A stretch of 64,000 nucleotides of DNA from Pseudomonas frederiksbergensis (GTDB lineage Bacteria; Pseudomonadota; Gammaproteobacteria; Pseudomonadales; Pseudomonadaceae): assembly GCF_000802155.2 (NCBI RefSeq), contig NZ_JQGJ02000005.1:124001-188000 (forward strand). The letters run 5' to 3'. Both the position numbers and the translations under genes were made by a program. This document shows, in pieces, positions 30,505 through 38,753 of the stretch. Under the pieces are notes generated by a model, which was given only the letters and a program-made list of their open reading frames with translations, made no database searches and was not told where the DNA came from. Numbering within the stretch: the stretch's first letter is position 1; each line of letters begins with the position of its first letter.

Positions 30505-33500
30505 ATGCCGCACTTTTTCATCGACCGTCCGGTGTTTGCCTGGGTCGTCGCCTTGTTCATCCTGCTGGCCGGGATCCTGGCCATCCCACAGCTGCCGGTG
30601 GCGCAATACCCGGTCGTGGCCCCACCACAAATCGAGATCTACGCGGTGTACCCGGGCGCTTCGGCGCAGACCATCGACGAGAGCGTGGTCAGCCTGATCG
30701 AAGAGGAACTCAACGGCGCCGATAACCTGCTGTACTTCGAATCCCAGAGCAGCCTCGGCAGCGCCACGATTACCGCGACATTCCAACCGGGCACAAATCC
30801 GGAATTGGCCCAGGTCGATGTGCAGAATCGCCTCAAGGCCGTGGAGTCGCGCCTGCCGCAAGCGGTAACCCAGCAGGGCTTACAGGTGGACAAGGTTTCC
30901 GCCGGCTTCCTGCTGCTGATTACCCTCACCTCCAGCGACGGCAAGCTCGACGATGTGGCACTCAGCGACTACCTGGCGCGCAACGTGATGAACGAGATCA
31001 AGCGCCTGGACGGCGTTGGCAAGGCCCAGTTGTACGGCGCCGAACGGGCCATGCGGATCTGGATCGATCCTCGCAAGCTGGTGGGCTTCAACCTGACCCC
31101 GGCGGACGTCAATGCCGCCATCGTCGCGCAGAACGCCCAGGTCTCGGCGGGCAGCCTGGGCGATCTGCCGAGCCGCAGTAGCCAGGAGATCACCGCGACC
31201 ATCGTCGTCAAGGGCCAGCTCTCGACGCCGCAGGAATTCGCCGACATCGTGCTCAAGGCCAACCCCGACGGTTCGACGGTGCGCATCGCCGATGTCGCGC
31301 GGGTGGAAATCGGCAGCCAGGAATATCAGTTCTCCACGCGCCTGAACGGCAAGCCGTCCACCGCCGTGGCGGTGCAACTGTCGCCGGGCGCCAATGCGCT
31401 GAACACCGCCACCCTGGTGCGGGCGAAGATGGATGAGCTGTCGCGCTACTTCCCGGCCGGCGTGGAATACAAGATTCCCTACGACACGTCGCCGTTCGTC
31501 AAAGTCTCAATCACCAAAGTGGTCTACACCCTAGGCGAGGCGATGCTGCTGGTGTTCGCGGTGATGTTCCTGTTCCTGCAGAACATCCGCTACACCCTGA
31601 TCCCCACGCTGGTGGTGCCGGTGGCGCTGATGGGCACCTTCGCGACGATGCTCGCACTGGGATTCTCCATCAACGTATTGACCATGTTCGGCATGGTATT
31701 GGCCATCGGCATCCTGGTGGACGACGCCATCGTCGTGGTGGAAAACGTCGAGCGGATCATGGCCCAGGAAGGCTTGTCCCCCAAAGAAGCCACGCGCAAG
31801 GCCATGGGGCAGATCACCGGCGCAATCATCGGCATTACCCTGGTGTTGGTGGCGGTGTTCCTTCCAATGGCGTTCATGCAGGGCTCGGTGGGGGTGATTT
31901 ACCAACAGTTCTCGCTGTCGATGGCGACATCGATTTTGTTCTCGGCCTTCCTCGCCCTGACCTTGACCCCGGCGCTTTGCGCGACCTTGCTCAAACCGGT
32001 CGTCCAAGGAGATCACCACGCAAAAAGCGGTTTCTTCGGCTGGTTCAACCGGGGCTTCGACCGATTCGGCGATCGCTATCAAGGATGGGTGGCCTATGCG
32101 CTGAAACGCAGCGGCCGTTATCTGCTGATCTACGGCGTGCTGCTGGTGGGCATGGGCCTGCTGTTCAGTCGCTTGCCCTCCTCGTTCCTGCCGGTGGAAG
32201 ACCAGGGCTACACCATCACCGACATCCAGCTGCCACCGGGCGCGAGCAAAAACCGGACGGTGCAGGTGGTGGAGCAGATCGAAGCCCACAATGCCGGTGA
32301 GCCGGGGGTCGGCGACAGCACGGTCATCCTCGGTTTCAGTTTCTCCGGCAGCGGGCAGAACGCCGCACTGGCGTTCACCACGCTGAAGGATTGGTCGCAA
32401 CGCGGTGGCGATGATTCGGCGGCGTCGATTGCCGATCGCGCCAACCAGGCGTTCGGTGCGATCAAGGACGCCATGGTGTTCTCGGTGCTGCCGCCGCCAG
32501 TGGATGGCCTGGGCACTTCCAGCGGTTTCGAGTTTCGCTTGCAGGACCGCGGCGGCCTCGGCCACGCCACGTTGATGCAGGCCCGCAGCGAATTGCTCGC
32601 CGCCGCTGAAAAGAGCCCGATGCTGATGAATGTGCGCGAAAGTGCCCTGGCGGAAGCGCCGCAGGTGCAATTGGAAGTGGATCGTAAACAGGCCAATGCC
32701 TTGGGCATTTCCTTCGCCGATGTCGGCGGTGTGCTGTCCACGGCGGTGGGCTCGGCCTACATCAACGACTTCCCGAACCAGGGGCGAATGCAGCGCGTGG
32801 TGGTCCAGGCCGAAGGCGACCAGCGCAGCCAGGTGGAGGATCTGCTGAAGATCCACGTGCGCAACAGCAGTGGAAAAATGGTGCCGCTGTCGGCCTTCGT
32901 CCAGGCCCGCTGGACCCAAGGGCCGGCACAACTGACCCGCTACAACGGCTACCCGGCGGTGAGCATCTCCGGCGAACCGGCCCCGGGCTACAGCACCGGG
33001 CAAGCCATGGCCGAAATCGAGCGGCTGGTGGCCCAAGGGCCGACGGGCCTGGGCCAGGAATGGACCGGGTTGTCCCTGCAGGAACGTTTGTCCGGCAGCC
33101 AGGCGCCGATCCTGCTGGGCCTGTCGCTACTGGTGGTGTTCCTGTGCCTGGCGGCGCTGTACGAGAGTTGGTCGATCCCGACCTCGGTGTTGCTGGTGGT
33201 ACCACTGGGTGTGCTCGGTGCGGTACTGGCCGTGTCGTTGCGCGGCATGCCCAATGATGTGTTCTTCAAGATCGGACTGATCACCATCATTGGTTTGTCG
33301 GCGAAAAACGCCATCCTGATCATCGAGTTCGCCAAGAGCCTGTACGACGAAGGCCACGACCTGATCGACGCCACGCTCCAGGCCTCGCGCCTGCGCCTGC
33401 GGCCGATCATCATGACCTCGTTGGCGTTCATCCTGGGCGTGGTTCCGCTGGCGATTGCCACGGGCGCCAGCTCGGCGAGCCAGCAGGCCATTGGCACGGG

Positions 33501-33600
33501 CGTGATCGGCGGGATGATCAGCGCCACCCTGGCGGTGGTGTTTGTCCCGGTGTTCTTCGTGGTGGTGATGAAGCACGTCCCGCGGCGCAAATCCGACTGA
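30505..33600 (+). CDS. HAE1-family RND multidrug efflux pump
   Basis: The product has 1031 aa with the complete HAE1 layout. It starts FFIDRPVFAWVVALFI, has the Asp pair in GILVDDAIVVVENVER, the gating/relay Lys in GLSAKNAILIIEFAK, and 12 membrane segments with two large periplasmic loops. These features place it with the MexB/MexD/AcrB pumps, in contrast to the pump at 16.5-19.6 kb. It expels hydrophobic and amphiphilic drugs using the proton gradient. The operon consists of adaptor and pump only, so an outer-membrane factor must come from elsewhere, for instance the OprM-like protein at 20.9 kb. Confidence 0.95.
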   Translation: MPHFFIDRPVFAWVVALFILLAGILAIPQLPVAQYPVVAPPQIEIYAVYPGASAQTIDESVVSLIEEELNGADNLLYFESQSSLGSATITATFQPGTNPELAQVDVQNRLKAVESRLPQAVTQQGLQVDKVSAGFLLLITLTSSDGKLDDVALSDYLARNVMNEIKRLDGVGKAQLYGAERAMRIWIDPRKLVGFNLTPADVNAAIVAQNAQVSAGSLGDLPSRSSQEITATIVVKGQLSTPQEFADIVLKANPDGSTVRIADVARVEIGSQEYQFSTRLNGKPSTAVAVQLSPGANALNTATLVRAKMDELSRYFPAGVEYKIPYDTSPFVKVSITKVVYTLGEAMLLVFAVMFLFLQNIRYTLIPTLVVPVALMGTFATMLALGFSINVLTMFGMVLAIGILVDDAIVVVENVERIMAQEGLSPKEATRKAMGQITGAIIGITLVLVAVFLPMAFMQGSVGVIYQQFSLSMATSILFSAFLALTLTPALCATLLKPVVQGDHHAKSGFFGWFNRGFDRFGDRYQGWVAYALKRSGRYLLIYGVLLVGMGLLFSRLPSSFLPVEDQGYTITDIQLPPGASKNRTVQVVEQIEAHNAGEPGVGDSTVILGFSFSGSGQNAALAFTTLKDWSQRGGDDSAASIADRANQAFGAIKDAMVFSVLPPPVDGLGTSSGFEFRLQDRGGLGHATLMQARSELLAAAEKSPMLMNVRESALAEAPQVQLEVDRKQANALGISFADVGGVLSTAVGSAYINDFPNQGRMQRVVVQAEGDQRSQVEDLLKIHVRNSSGKMVPLSAFVQARWTQGPAQLTRYNGYPAVSISGEPAPGYSTGQAMAEIERLVAQGPTGLGQEWTGLSLQERLSGSQAPILLGLSLLVVFLCLAALYESWSIPTSVLLVVPLGVLGAVLAVSLRGMPNDVFFKIGLITIIGLSAKNAILIIEFAKSLYDEGHDLIDATLQASRLRLRPIIMTSLAFILGVVPLAIATGASSASQQAIGTGVIGGMISATLAVVFVPVFFVVVMKHVPRRKSD

Positions 33601-33612
33601 GGATTGGCGGCG

Positions 33613-34104
33613 CTACTTGCCCTTGAACGCTTCCCGACGGGCCGTGCGCTCGGCGAGGAAGCGTTCGCTGATCGACGGCTGCAAGTCCTTGCGTTCAACC
33701 GGCACACCGCAGTTCGGGCAAACACTCGCCACCCCGACGTCATGTCCACAGGCGCGATGCACAAAGTGCATCGCCAGCCCTTCATCCTCGTCCTTGCACC
33801 ATTTCTCGCCCCAGGCGCGCAGCGCGTAGATCACCGGGTAGAAATCCCATCCCTTGGCCGTCAGTTGGTATTCGTAGCGCAACGGCTTCTCCTGGTAGGG
33901 ACGGCGTTCCACCAGGCCGTCGGCTTCCAGCGCCTTGAGGCGCGAGGTGAGCATCTGCGGCGTAGCGCTGGTCTGGATCTGGATCTCCTCGAAGCGCGTC
34001 ATGCCCATGTACAACTCACGCAACACCAGAATCGTCCATTTATCGCCGACCACACCCACCGAACGCGCCACCGGGCAGACCGTTTCGCTCGTTTCATCTT
34101 GCAT
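33613..34104 (-). CDS. HxlR-family transcriptional regulator
   Basis: The product has 163 aa from the ATG at 34104; an in-frame ATG at 34137 would add 11 residues. The HxlR winged helix is clear: CPVARSVGVVGDKWTILVLREL, then FEEIQIQTSATPQMLTSRLKALEADGLVER. The C-terminal third carries Cys pairs (RACGHD and VCPNCGVPV) resembling a small zinc ribbon, an extension beyond the basic HxlR domain. It is divergent from an isochorismatase-like hydrolase and an MFS pump, its likely targets. HxlR proteins often respond to reactive carbonyls, quinones or aromatic compounds. Confidence 0.9.
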   Translation of the reverse strand: MQDETSETVCPVARSVGVVGDKWTILVLRELYMGMTRFEEIQIQTSATPQMLTSRLKALEADGLVERRPYQEKPLRYEYQLTAKGWDFYPVIYALRAWGEKWCKDEDEGLAMHFVHRACGHDVGVASVCPNCGVPVERKDLQPSISERFLAERTARREAFKGK

Positions 34105-34123
34105 ATGTGTTTTTCTCGAAATC

Positions 34124-34140
34124 ACTATCTTTTTCATAGT
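34124..34140. promoter_or_regulatory. Candidate HxlR operator A
   Basis: ACTAT-N7-ATAGT lies 20 bp upstream of the HxlR start chosen here. The right half reads TTTTTCATAGT, shared with operator B. Confidence 0.45.
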
Positions 34141-34189
34141 AACACGACAGCCCAACACTTAAATCGCCTCGGAAACGGCGTAAATATTG

Positions 34190-34208
34190 ACTATATGATT
34201 TTCATAGT
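34190..34208. promoter_or_regulatory. Candidate HxlR operator B
   Basis: ACTAT-N9-ATAGT lies about 40 bp upstream of the hydrolase start. It shares TTTTCATAGT with operator A in the same orientation, 68 bp apart, so the two may be bound together to control both divergent genes. Confidence 0.45.
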
Positions 34209-34248
34209 TAGTATTGAGGACACCTTTCAATGAACTGGAGCCTCAAAA

Positions 34249-34875
34249 ATGACCCAGCCTGTGTACTCCCCGTCGCGAACCGGCCTGTTGCTGGTGGACC
34301 CCTATAACGACTTCCTGTCCGAGGGCGGCAAGCTCTTTGCCCTGCTGAAAGACGTCGCCCAGGACGTTCACCTGCTCGACAACCTGCGCGCCGGCGTGGC
34401 GGCCGCTCGGCAACAGGATATCCAGGTGTTCTATGTGCCCCATCGCCGCTGGCAACCTGGCGACTACGACAACTGGGACCACCCTAATCCGACCCAACGC
34501 CTGATCCAGCAACGCCACACATTCGCCAAGGGCACCTGGGGCGGCGAATGGCATCCGGACTTCGTGCCGCAGGACGGCGACATCATCGTCCAAGAGCATT
34601 GGGGCCAGAGCGGGTTCGCCAATACCGACCTCGATTTTCAGCTCAAGCAACAAGGCATTACCCATGTGATTGTCATGGGTTTGCTGGCGAATACTTGCAT
34701 CGAGTCCACCGCGCGGTTCGCCATGGAGCTCGGTTATCACGTGACGCTGGTGCGCGACGCAACCGCCGCGTTCAGCCCGGAAATGATGCACGCGGCGCAC
34801 GAACTGAACGGGCCGACATTCGCCCACAGCATCGTCGATACCGGCACGCTGATCTCGACCTTGCAACAGCACTGA
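34249..34875 (+). CDS. Isochorismatase-family cysteine hydrolase
   Basis: The product has 208 aa. The family triad is present: Asp17 (LLLVDPYNDF), Lys94 (TFAKGTWGGEW) and Cys150 (LLANTCIESTAR), with the usual Gly-Leu-hydrophobic stretch before the Cys. Members hydrolyse isochorismate, nicotinamide, N-carbamoyl compounds or ureidoacrylate, so the substrate is open. It is the first gene after the HxlR divergent region and is followed 11 bp later by an MFS exporter, suggesting joint detoxification or export. Confidence 0.92.
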   Translation: MTQPVYSPSRTGLLLVDPYNDFLSEGGKLFALLKDVAQDVHLLDNLRAGVAAARQQDIQVFYVPHRRWQPGDYDNWDHPNPTQRLIQQRHTFAKGTWGGEWHPDFVPQDGDIIVQEHWGQSGFANTDLDFQLKQQGITHVIVMGLLANTCIESTARFAMELGYHVTLVRDATAAFSPEMMHAAHELNGPTFAHSIVDTGTLISTLQQH

Positions 34876-34886
34876 AGGACCGCGCC

Positions 34887-36083
34887 ATGCCCGCGCCGAA
34901 CGTGATCCCCGCTCGCCTGGTCGGCGTCATGGCAGTGTGTTGCGCCCTGGCCGCGTCGACCATTTACTACCATCAACCGCTGCTGCCGATGATGGCTGCG
35001 TCGTTCGGCATGACCTCGACCCAAGCCGGCCTGATCGCCACGCTGACGCAACTGGGCTACGGCGCAGGCCTGTTGCTCATCGTGCCGCTCGCCGACTGCC
35101 GACAACCGCGCCGGTTGGCATTGCTGGCTATCGGGGCAAATGCCATCGCCCTGCTCGCCTGCGCCGCCGCGCCGAGTTTCGCGCTGCTGTGCGTTGGCAG
35201 CTTCGCGGTAGGGGTGACGGCGATTACCGCGCAGTTGATCATTCCCGTGCTGTCGGCTCTGGCCGCGCCCACGGAACGCGGTCGGGTGGTGGGGACGTTG
35301 CTGGGCGGACTGTCCACCGGGTTGCTGCTGGCGCGTATCTTCGGTGGTTTGCTGGGCGAGCACACCGGTTGGCGATCGGTATTTCTGATGGCCTCGCTTA
35401 TCGATGGGCTGTTGCTGTTGATCGTGGCGAGATACCTGCCTGCCATACCCCGTCTCTCTTCGATCCGCTATGGCGCGTTGATGCGTTCCCTCGGTAGCCT
35501 GCTGCGCGAGGAGCCTGTGCTGCGTTTCTGCGCCGCGAGCGGCTTCCTGGTATTCGCCGCGTTCAGTGCCTTGTGGGCGACGCTGGCTGCGCTGCTGACG
35601 CAGCCCCCCTATGCGTTCGGCTCCACCACCATTGGCCTGTTCGGCCTGGCGACAGTGCCGGGCATCGTCACATCGCTCCGCATCGGCACGTTAGTCGACC
35701 GCCTCGGCGCCCGAACGCTTGCCATCGCCGGTGCGACAGTGTTGGTGGTGGGTTTCGTCTTCATCGCGGCAAGCGCAGAGAACCTGGGCTGGCTGATTGT
35801 CGGCATGGTGCTGTTGGACCTCGGCAACAGGGCCGGCCTGGTTGCCAATCAGGCGCGCGTCCAAACCCTGCGCGCCGAGGCCCGCGGCCGATTGAACACG
35901 GTGTTCATGGGTTCGTATTTCCTCGGTGGTGCACTTGGCGCGGCCTTGGGCAACTACGGCGTCCACCGGAATGGTTGGATCGGGCTTGCGGCCGTCGGTG
36001 CGTTGCTCGCCCTGTCGGCAACCGCCATCAGCGCCCTCGCGCCCCGAGAGACCCGCGTCACGTTGGCGGATGCTCAGCCGTGA
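34887..36083 (+). CDS. MFS transporter (YbcL/YdhP-like exporter)
   Basis: The product has 398 aa from the ATG at 34887, with GAAGGA upstream; the frame is open further 5' but that part overlaps the hydrolase gene. Twelve membrane segments are visible. Segment 1 starts ALAASTIYYHQPLLPMMAASFG, typical of a small MFS subgroup of sugar/drug exporters. The motif-A loop is atypical (VPLADCRQPRRLALL). It is co-transcribed with the isochorismatase-like gene under likely HxlR control. The substrate is unknown. The last 26 bp overlap the convergent next gene. Confidence 0.88.
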   Translation: MPAPNVIPARLVGVMAVCCALAASTIYYHQPLLPMMAASFGMTSTQAGLIATLTQLGYGAGLLLIVPLADCRQPRRLALLAIGANAIALLACAAAPSFALLCVGSFAVGVTAITAQLIIPVLSALAAPTERGRVVGTLLGGLSTGLLLARIFGGLLGEHTGWRSVFLMASLIDGLLLLIVARYLPAIPRLSSIRYGALMRSLGSLLREEPVLRFCAASGFLVFAAFSALWATLAALLTQPPYAFGSTTIGLFGLATVPGIVTSLRIGTLVDRLGARTLAIAGATVLVVGFVFIAASAENLGWLIVGMVLLDLGNRAGLVANQARVQTLRAEARGRLNTVFMGSYFLGGALGAALGNYGVHRNGWIGLAAVGALLALSATAISALAPRETRVTLADAQP

Positions 36084-36993
36084 CGGCCGGTCGCTCAGGC
36101 TGTCGCCCGGTGCAGCCCCGCGCCTTGTCCGCCAGCGCTTTATCCACCAGGCGTTGCACCCAATCGGCGTCCCGGTCGTTGATCACAGCGTAACGGTCCG
36201 ACGGGAAAAAGCTCCAACGATGGGATGCTTCGGCGAGGCGACTGGACTCGTCGGCGGTCATCCAGTACGAGGACTCCGTCAGCGGCACAGGCGCACCATC
36301 AAAACGCTCGCCCAGCGTCACGTGAGTCCCTGGGGCAAAGGCAATTGCCAATTGCTGTTGGGGCTTCATCCGCTGTTCGGGCGCAGGCATTCGGCTGACC
36401 TGTCCATGGCGCAAGACACCGGGAAATTCCTCCATGAGCACCAGCCAATGGCCGGCCGTGGTCATGGCCAGGATCCACTGCGACACGCCGGAACTTTGTA
36501 CGCGCACCAGCTTGTCGTTTTGCCACAGCATGAGGCTGTCGTGCTCGGGATTATCACTGGCCCACAGGCTGATGCCGGAGGTCAGCGTATGACGCTCGAG
36601 CTCGACCAACCCTCGATCCGGCATCGATTGCCAGTAGCGCTTGGTCGGGTCCCGTGAGTCGCGCCGGTAATTGGACGATGCCCAACCGGCGATGAAAAGC
36701 ACCGTCACCAGCGCCTGCCAGCCCCAGGATCCTTCGATGATCCGGTCGATATCCAGCCCCGGGGCGAACCATTTCTCGACGAGGCCCAGGCCAATCACGA
36801 ACGCCAGGCTTGGCAGCATCAGGCCAACGCTCACCGGCGCCGCCAGCACCATGACCCAGCTGAAGCGGTGCATCGATGCACGCTCGCGCGCCCTGGCCAA
36901 TTCCTCTGGGAGCATCGGTGATTGCTCGCGTGGGCCGATGCCTGGATCAGGCGTCTCGAAGCGGAAGAACTGCGCGTGGGAGTCGTCGCTCAT
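36058..36993 (-). CDS. Hypothetical membrane protein with a soluble C-terminal domain
   Basis: The product has 311 aa and is not recognised. Residues 1-42 are hydrophilic. Two membrane segments follow (about 44-72 WVMVLAAPVSVGLMLPSLAFVIGL and 91-106 LVTVLFIAGWAS), then a basic RRDSRDPTKR and a C-terminal domain of about 200 residues rich in Trp and beta-strand-like sequence. Codon use resembles the neighbours. It overlaps the convergent MFS gene by 26 bp at its 3' end. A weak in-frame alternative start exists downstream. No operon partner is apparent. Confidence 0.75.
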   Translation of the reverse strand: MSDDSHAQFFRFETPDPGIGPREQSPMLPEELARARERASMHRFSWVMVLAAPVSVGLMLPSLAFVIGLGLVEKWFAPGLDIDRIIEGSWGWQALVTVLFIAGWASSNYRRDSRDPTKRYWQSMPDRGLVELERHTLTSGISLWASDNPEHDSLMLWQNDKLVRVQSSGVSQWILAMTTAGHWLVLMEEFPGVLRHGQVSRMPAPEQRMKPQQQLAIAFAPGTHVTLGERFDGAPVPLTESSYWMTADESSRLAEASHRWSFFPSDRYAVINDRDADWVQRLVDKALADKARGCTGRQPERPAVTAEHPPT

Positions 36994-37138
36994 GGGTCGA
37001 ATCGTTCTCTCGAATCAGGCGTGCATCTTCGAGGATTTTTCGTGGCGAGGACAGCGCAGATATCTTCGCGGCTGGACTACCGCTATCGCGAGCTTGCTCC
37101 GGGCGGCGATCCGACGATAGCTCCAGCGAAACCAGTGA

Positions 37139-37987
37139 TCAGTCCGCCTGCACGGTCACCTGACGCTGCTCCCCCAAGCCCTCGATGCCAAGGCGCATGG
37201 TCTGCCCCGGGCGCAGGAACACCGGGTCGGGCTTGATGCCCAGCCCAACGCCCGGTGGCGTGCCGGTGGAAATGACGTCGCCCGGTTGCAGGCTCATGCA
37301 GCGGCTCAGGTAGGCGATCAGTTGCGGCACGCTGAAGATCAGCGTCCGGGTGTTACCGTCCTGATAGCGATGCCCGTCGACTTCCAGCCACAGGTGCAGC
37401 GCATGCGGGTCGGGGATTTCATCCTTGGTCACTAGCCACGGACCGAGGGGGCCGAAGGTGTCGAAGCCCTTGCCTTTATCCCAAGTGCCGCCGCGTTCAA
37501 GCTGCCATTCGCGCTCAGATACATCGTTGATGACGCAGTAACCAGCGACGTGCTCCAGGGCGTTCGCTTCGTCGATGTAGCGCCCGCCTTTGCCGATGAC
37601 CACGCCCAGCTCGACTTCCCAATCGGTCTTGAGCGAGCCGCGGGGAATCTGGATATCGTCATTCGGCCCGCAGATGGCGCTGGTCCATTTGTTGAAGATG
37701 ATGGGTTCCTTCGGCACCTCCATGTTCGACTCGGCCGCATGGTCGGCGTAGTTCAAGCCGATGCAGATGAACTTGCCGACCTGCCCGACACACGGGCCGA
37801 TCCGCGGCTGGCCGGCCACGACCGGCAGGCTGCGCGGGTCGATGGTGGCGAGTTTCGCCAGGCTTTCCGGGGCCAGGACGTTTGCGGCGATATCCGGCAC
37901 GTGGCCCGACAGGTCGCGGACCTGATTGTCGTCATCCAGCAGGCCGGGTTTTTCCGAGCCTTTTTCGCCGTAACGCAACAGTTTCAT
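37139..37987 (-). CDS. Fumarylacetoacetate hydrolase-family enzyme, likely diketo-deoxy-aldonate hydrolase
   Basis: The product has 282 aa, full length for the short FAH family. Visible features are GKFICIGLNYADHAAE, the metal-binding acidic segment LKTDWEVELGVVIGKG, and the C-terminal LQPGDVISTGTPPGVGLG. Close family roles include hydrolysis of 2,4-diketo-3-deoxy-L-fuconate/rhamnonate or 5-hydroxy-2,4-dioxopentanoate to pyruvate plus lactate or glycolate. It is last in the operon MFS-SDR-FAH, 25 bp after the SDR gene, and that order suits the final C-C cleavage after SDR oxidation. The chain length of the substrate (C5 or C6) is inferred only. Confidence 0.88.
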   Translation of the reverse strand: MKLLRYGEKGSEKPGLLDDDNQVRDLSGHVPDIAANVLAPESLAKLATIDPRSLPVVAGQPRIGPCVGQVGKFICIGLNYADHAAESNMEVPKEPIIFNKWTSAICGPNDDIQIPRGSLKTDWEVELGVVIGKGGRYIDEANALEHVAGYCVINDVSEREWQLERGGTWDKGKGFDTFGPLGPWLVTKDEIPDPHALHLWLEVDGHRYQDGNTRTLIFSVPQLIAYLSRCMSLQPGDVISTGTPPGVGLGIKPDPVFLRPGQTMRLGIEGLGEQRQVTVQAD

Positions 37988-38012
37988 GAAGTGCTCCTGT
38001 TCAAGTGAAAAC

Positions 38013-38753
38013 TCAAAGGCTCATGCCGCCATCGATTACGTGCACCGCCCCCGTGGTGTAGGCGGACGCGTCGCTGCCCAAGTACACCGCCAATTGCGCG
38101 ATCTCTTGCGTGCTACCAATGCGCCCCATCGGCTGGCGGTCGAGAAACTGTCGGTAGACCTGTTGCTCATCGACACCTTGCTGCGCGGCCTGATCGGCAA
38201 TGCGCTGGCGCAGCGATGGAGAATCCACGGTGCCGGGGCAGATCGCGTTGCAGCGAATACCCTGGCTGACGAAATCGATGGCGACGGATTTGGTCAGCCC
38301 CACCACCGCCGCCTTGCTGGCAGCATAGGCGAAACGATTGGGCACGCCTTTGACACTGGACGCCACCGACGACATGTTGATGATCGATCCGCCGCCACGG
38401 GCCAACATCCCCGGCAGGAAGGCGCGGATCATCCGGTACATGGCGGTGACGTTCAGGTCCATCGAGCGCGCCCAGGCCGCTTCGTCGCAGTCGATAATGG
38501 TGCCGCTGTGCACGTAGCCGGCGCAATTGAACAACACGTCCAGCCCGCCGACCCGATCTCGAACCGCCTCGATGGCGTTGGCCGAGGTGACGTCTAGCGT
38601 AATGGCAGTCACCCCTTCGATGCCCGCCAGTGCGCGTGTGTCGATGTCACTGGCGAACACCTCGGCGCCGGCCTGGGCGAAGGCCACCGCGCTGGCAAGG
38701 CCTATGCCCTGGCCCGCCGCCGTCACCAGCACCCGTTTGTTGTGCAGGCTCAT
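38013..38753 (-). CDS. SDR oxidoreductase, likely 2-keto-3-deoxy-aldonate 4-dehydrogenase
   Basis: The product has 246 aa from the ATG at 38753, overlapping the MFS stop codon (ATGA). It is a classical SDR: nucleotide motif AAGQGIGLASA, Asp in VFASDIDTRA favouring NAD over NADP, NCAG, catalytic Ser in NMSSVASS, and YAASK. The family resembles 2-keto-3-deoxy-L-fuconate dehydrogenase. It would oxidise the C4 hydroxyl of a 2-keto-3-deoxy aldonate to give the 2,4-diketo acid cleaved by the next gene product. An unrelated SDR role cannot be excluded by sequence alone. Confidence 0.9.
   Translation of the reverse strand: MSLHNKRVLVTAAGQGIGLASAVAFAQAGAEVFASDIDTRALAGIEGVTAITLDVTSANAIEAVRDRVGGLDVLFNCAGYVHSGTIIDCDEAAWARSMDLNVTAMYRMIRAFLPGMLARGGGSIINMSSVASSVKGVPNRFAYAASKAAVVGLTKSVAIDFVSQGIRCNAICPGTVDSPSLRQRIADQAAQQGVDEQQVYRQFLDRQPMGRIGSTQEIAQLAVYLGSDASAYTTGAVHVIDGGMSL

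Noticed and set aside
29299-30861. Minus-strand open frame of 520 codons
   Set aside because: Antisense to the RND adaptor and start of the pump; composition typical of a shadow frame.
31531-33036. Minus-strand open frame of 501 codons, His/Gln rich
   Set aside because: Antisense to the RND pump; its His-rich look comes from reading the complement of Met/Val codons.
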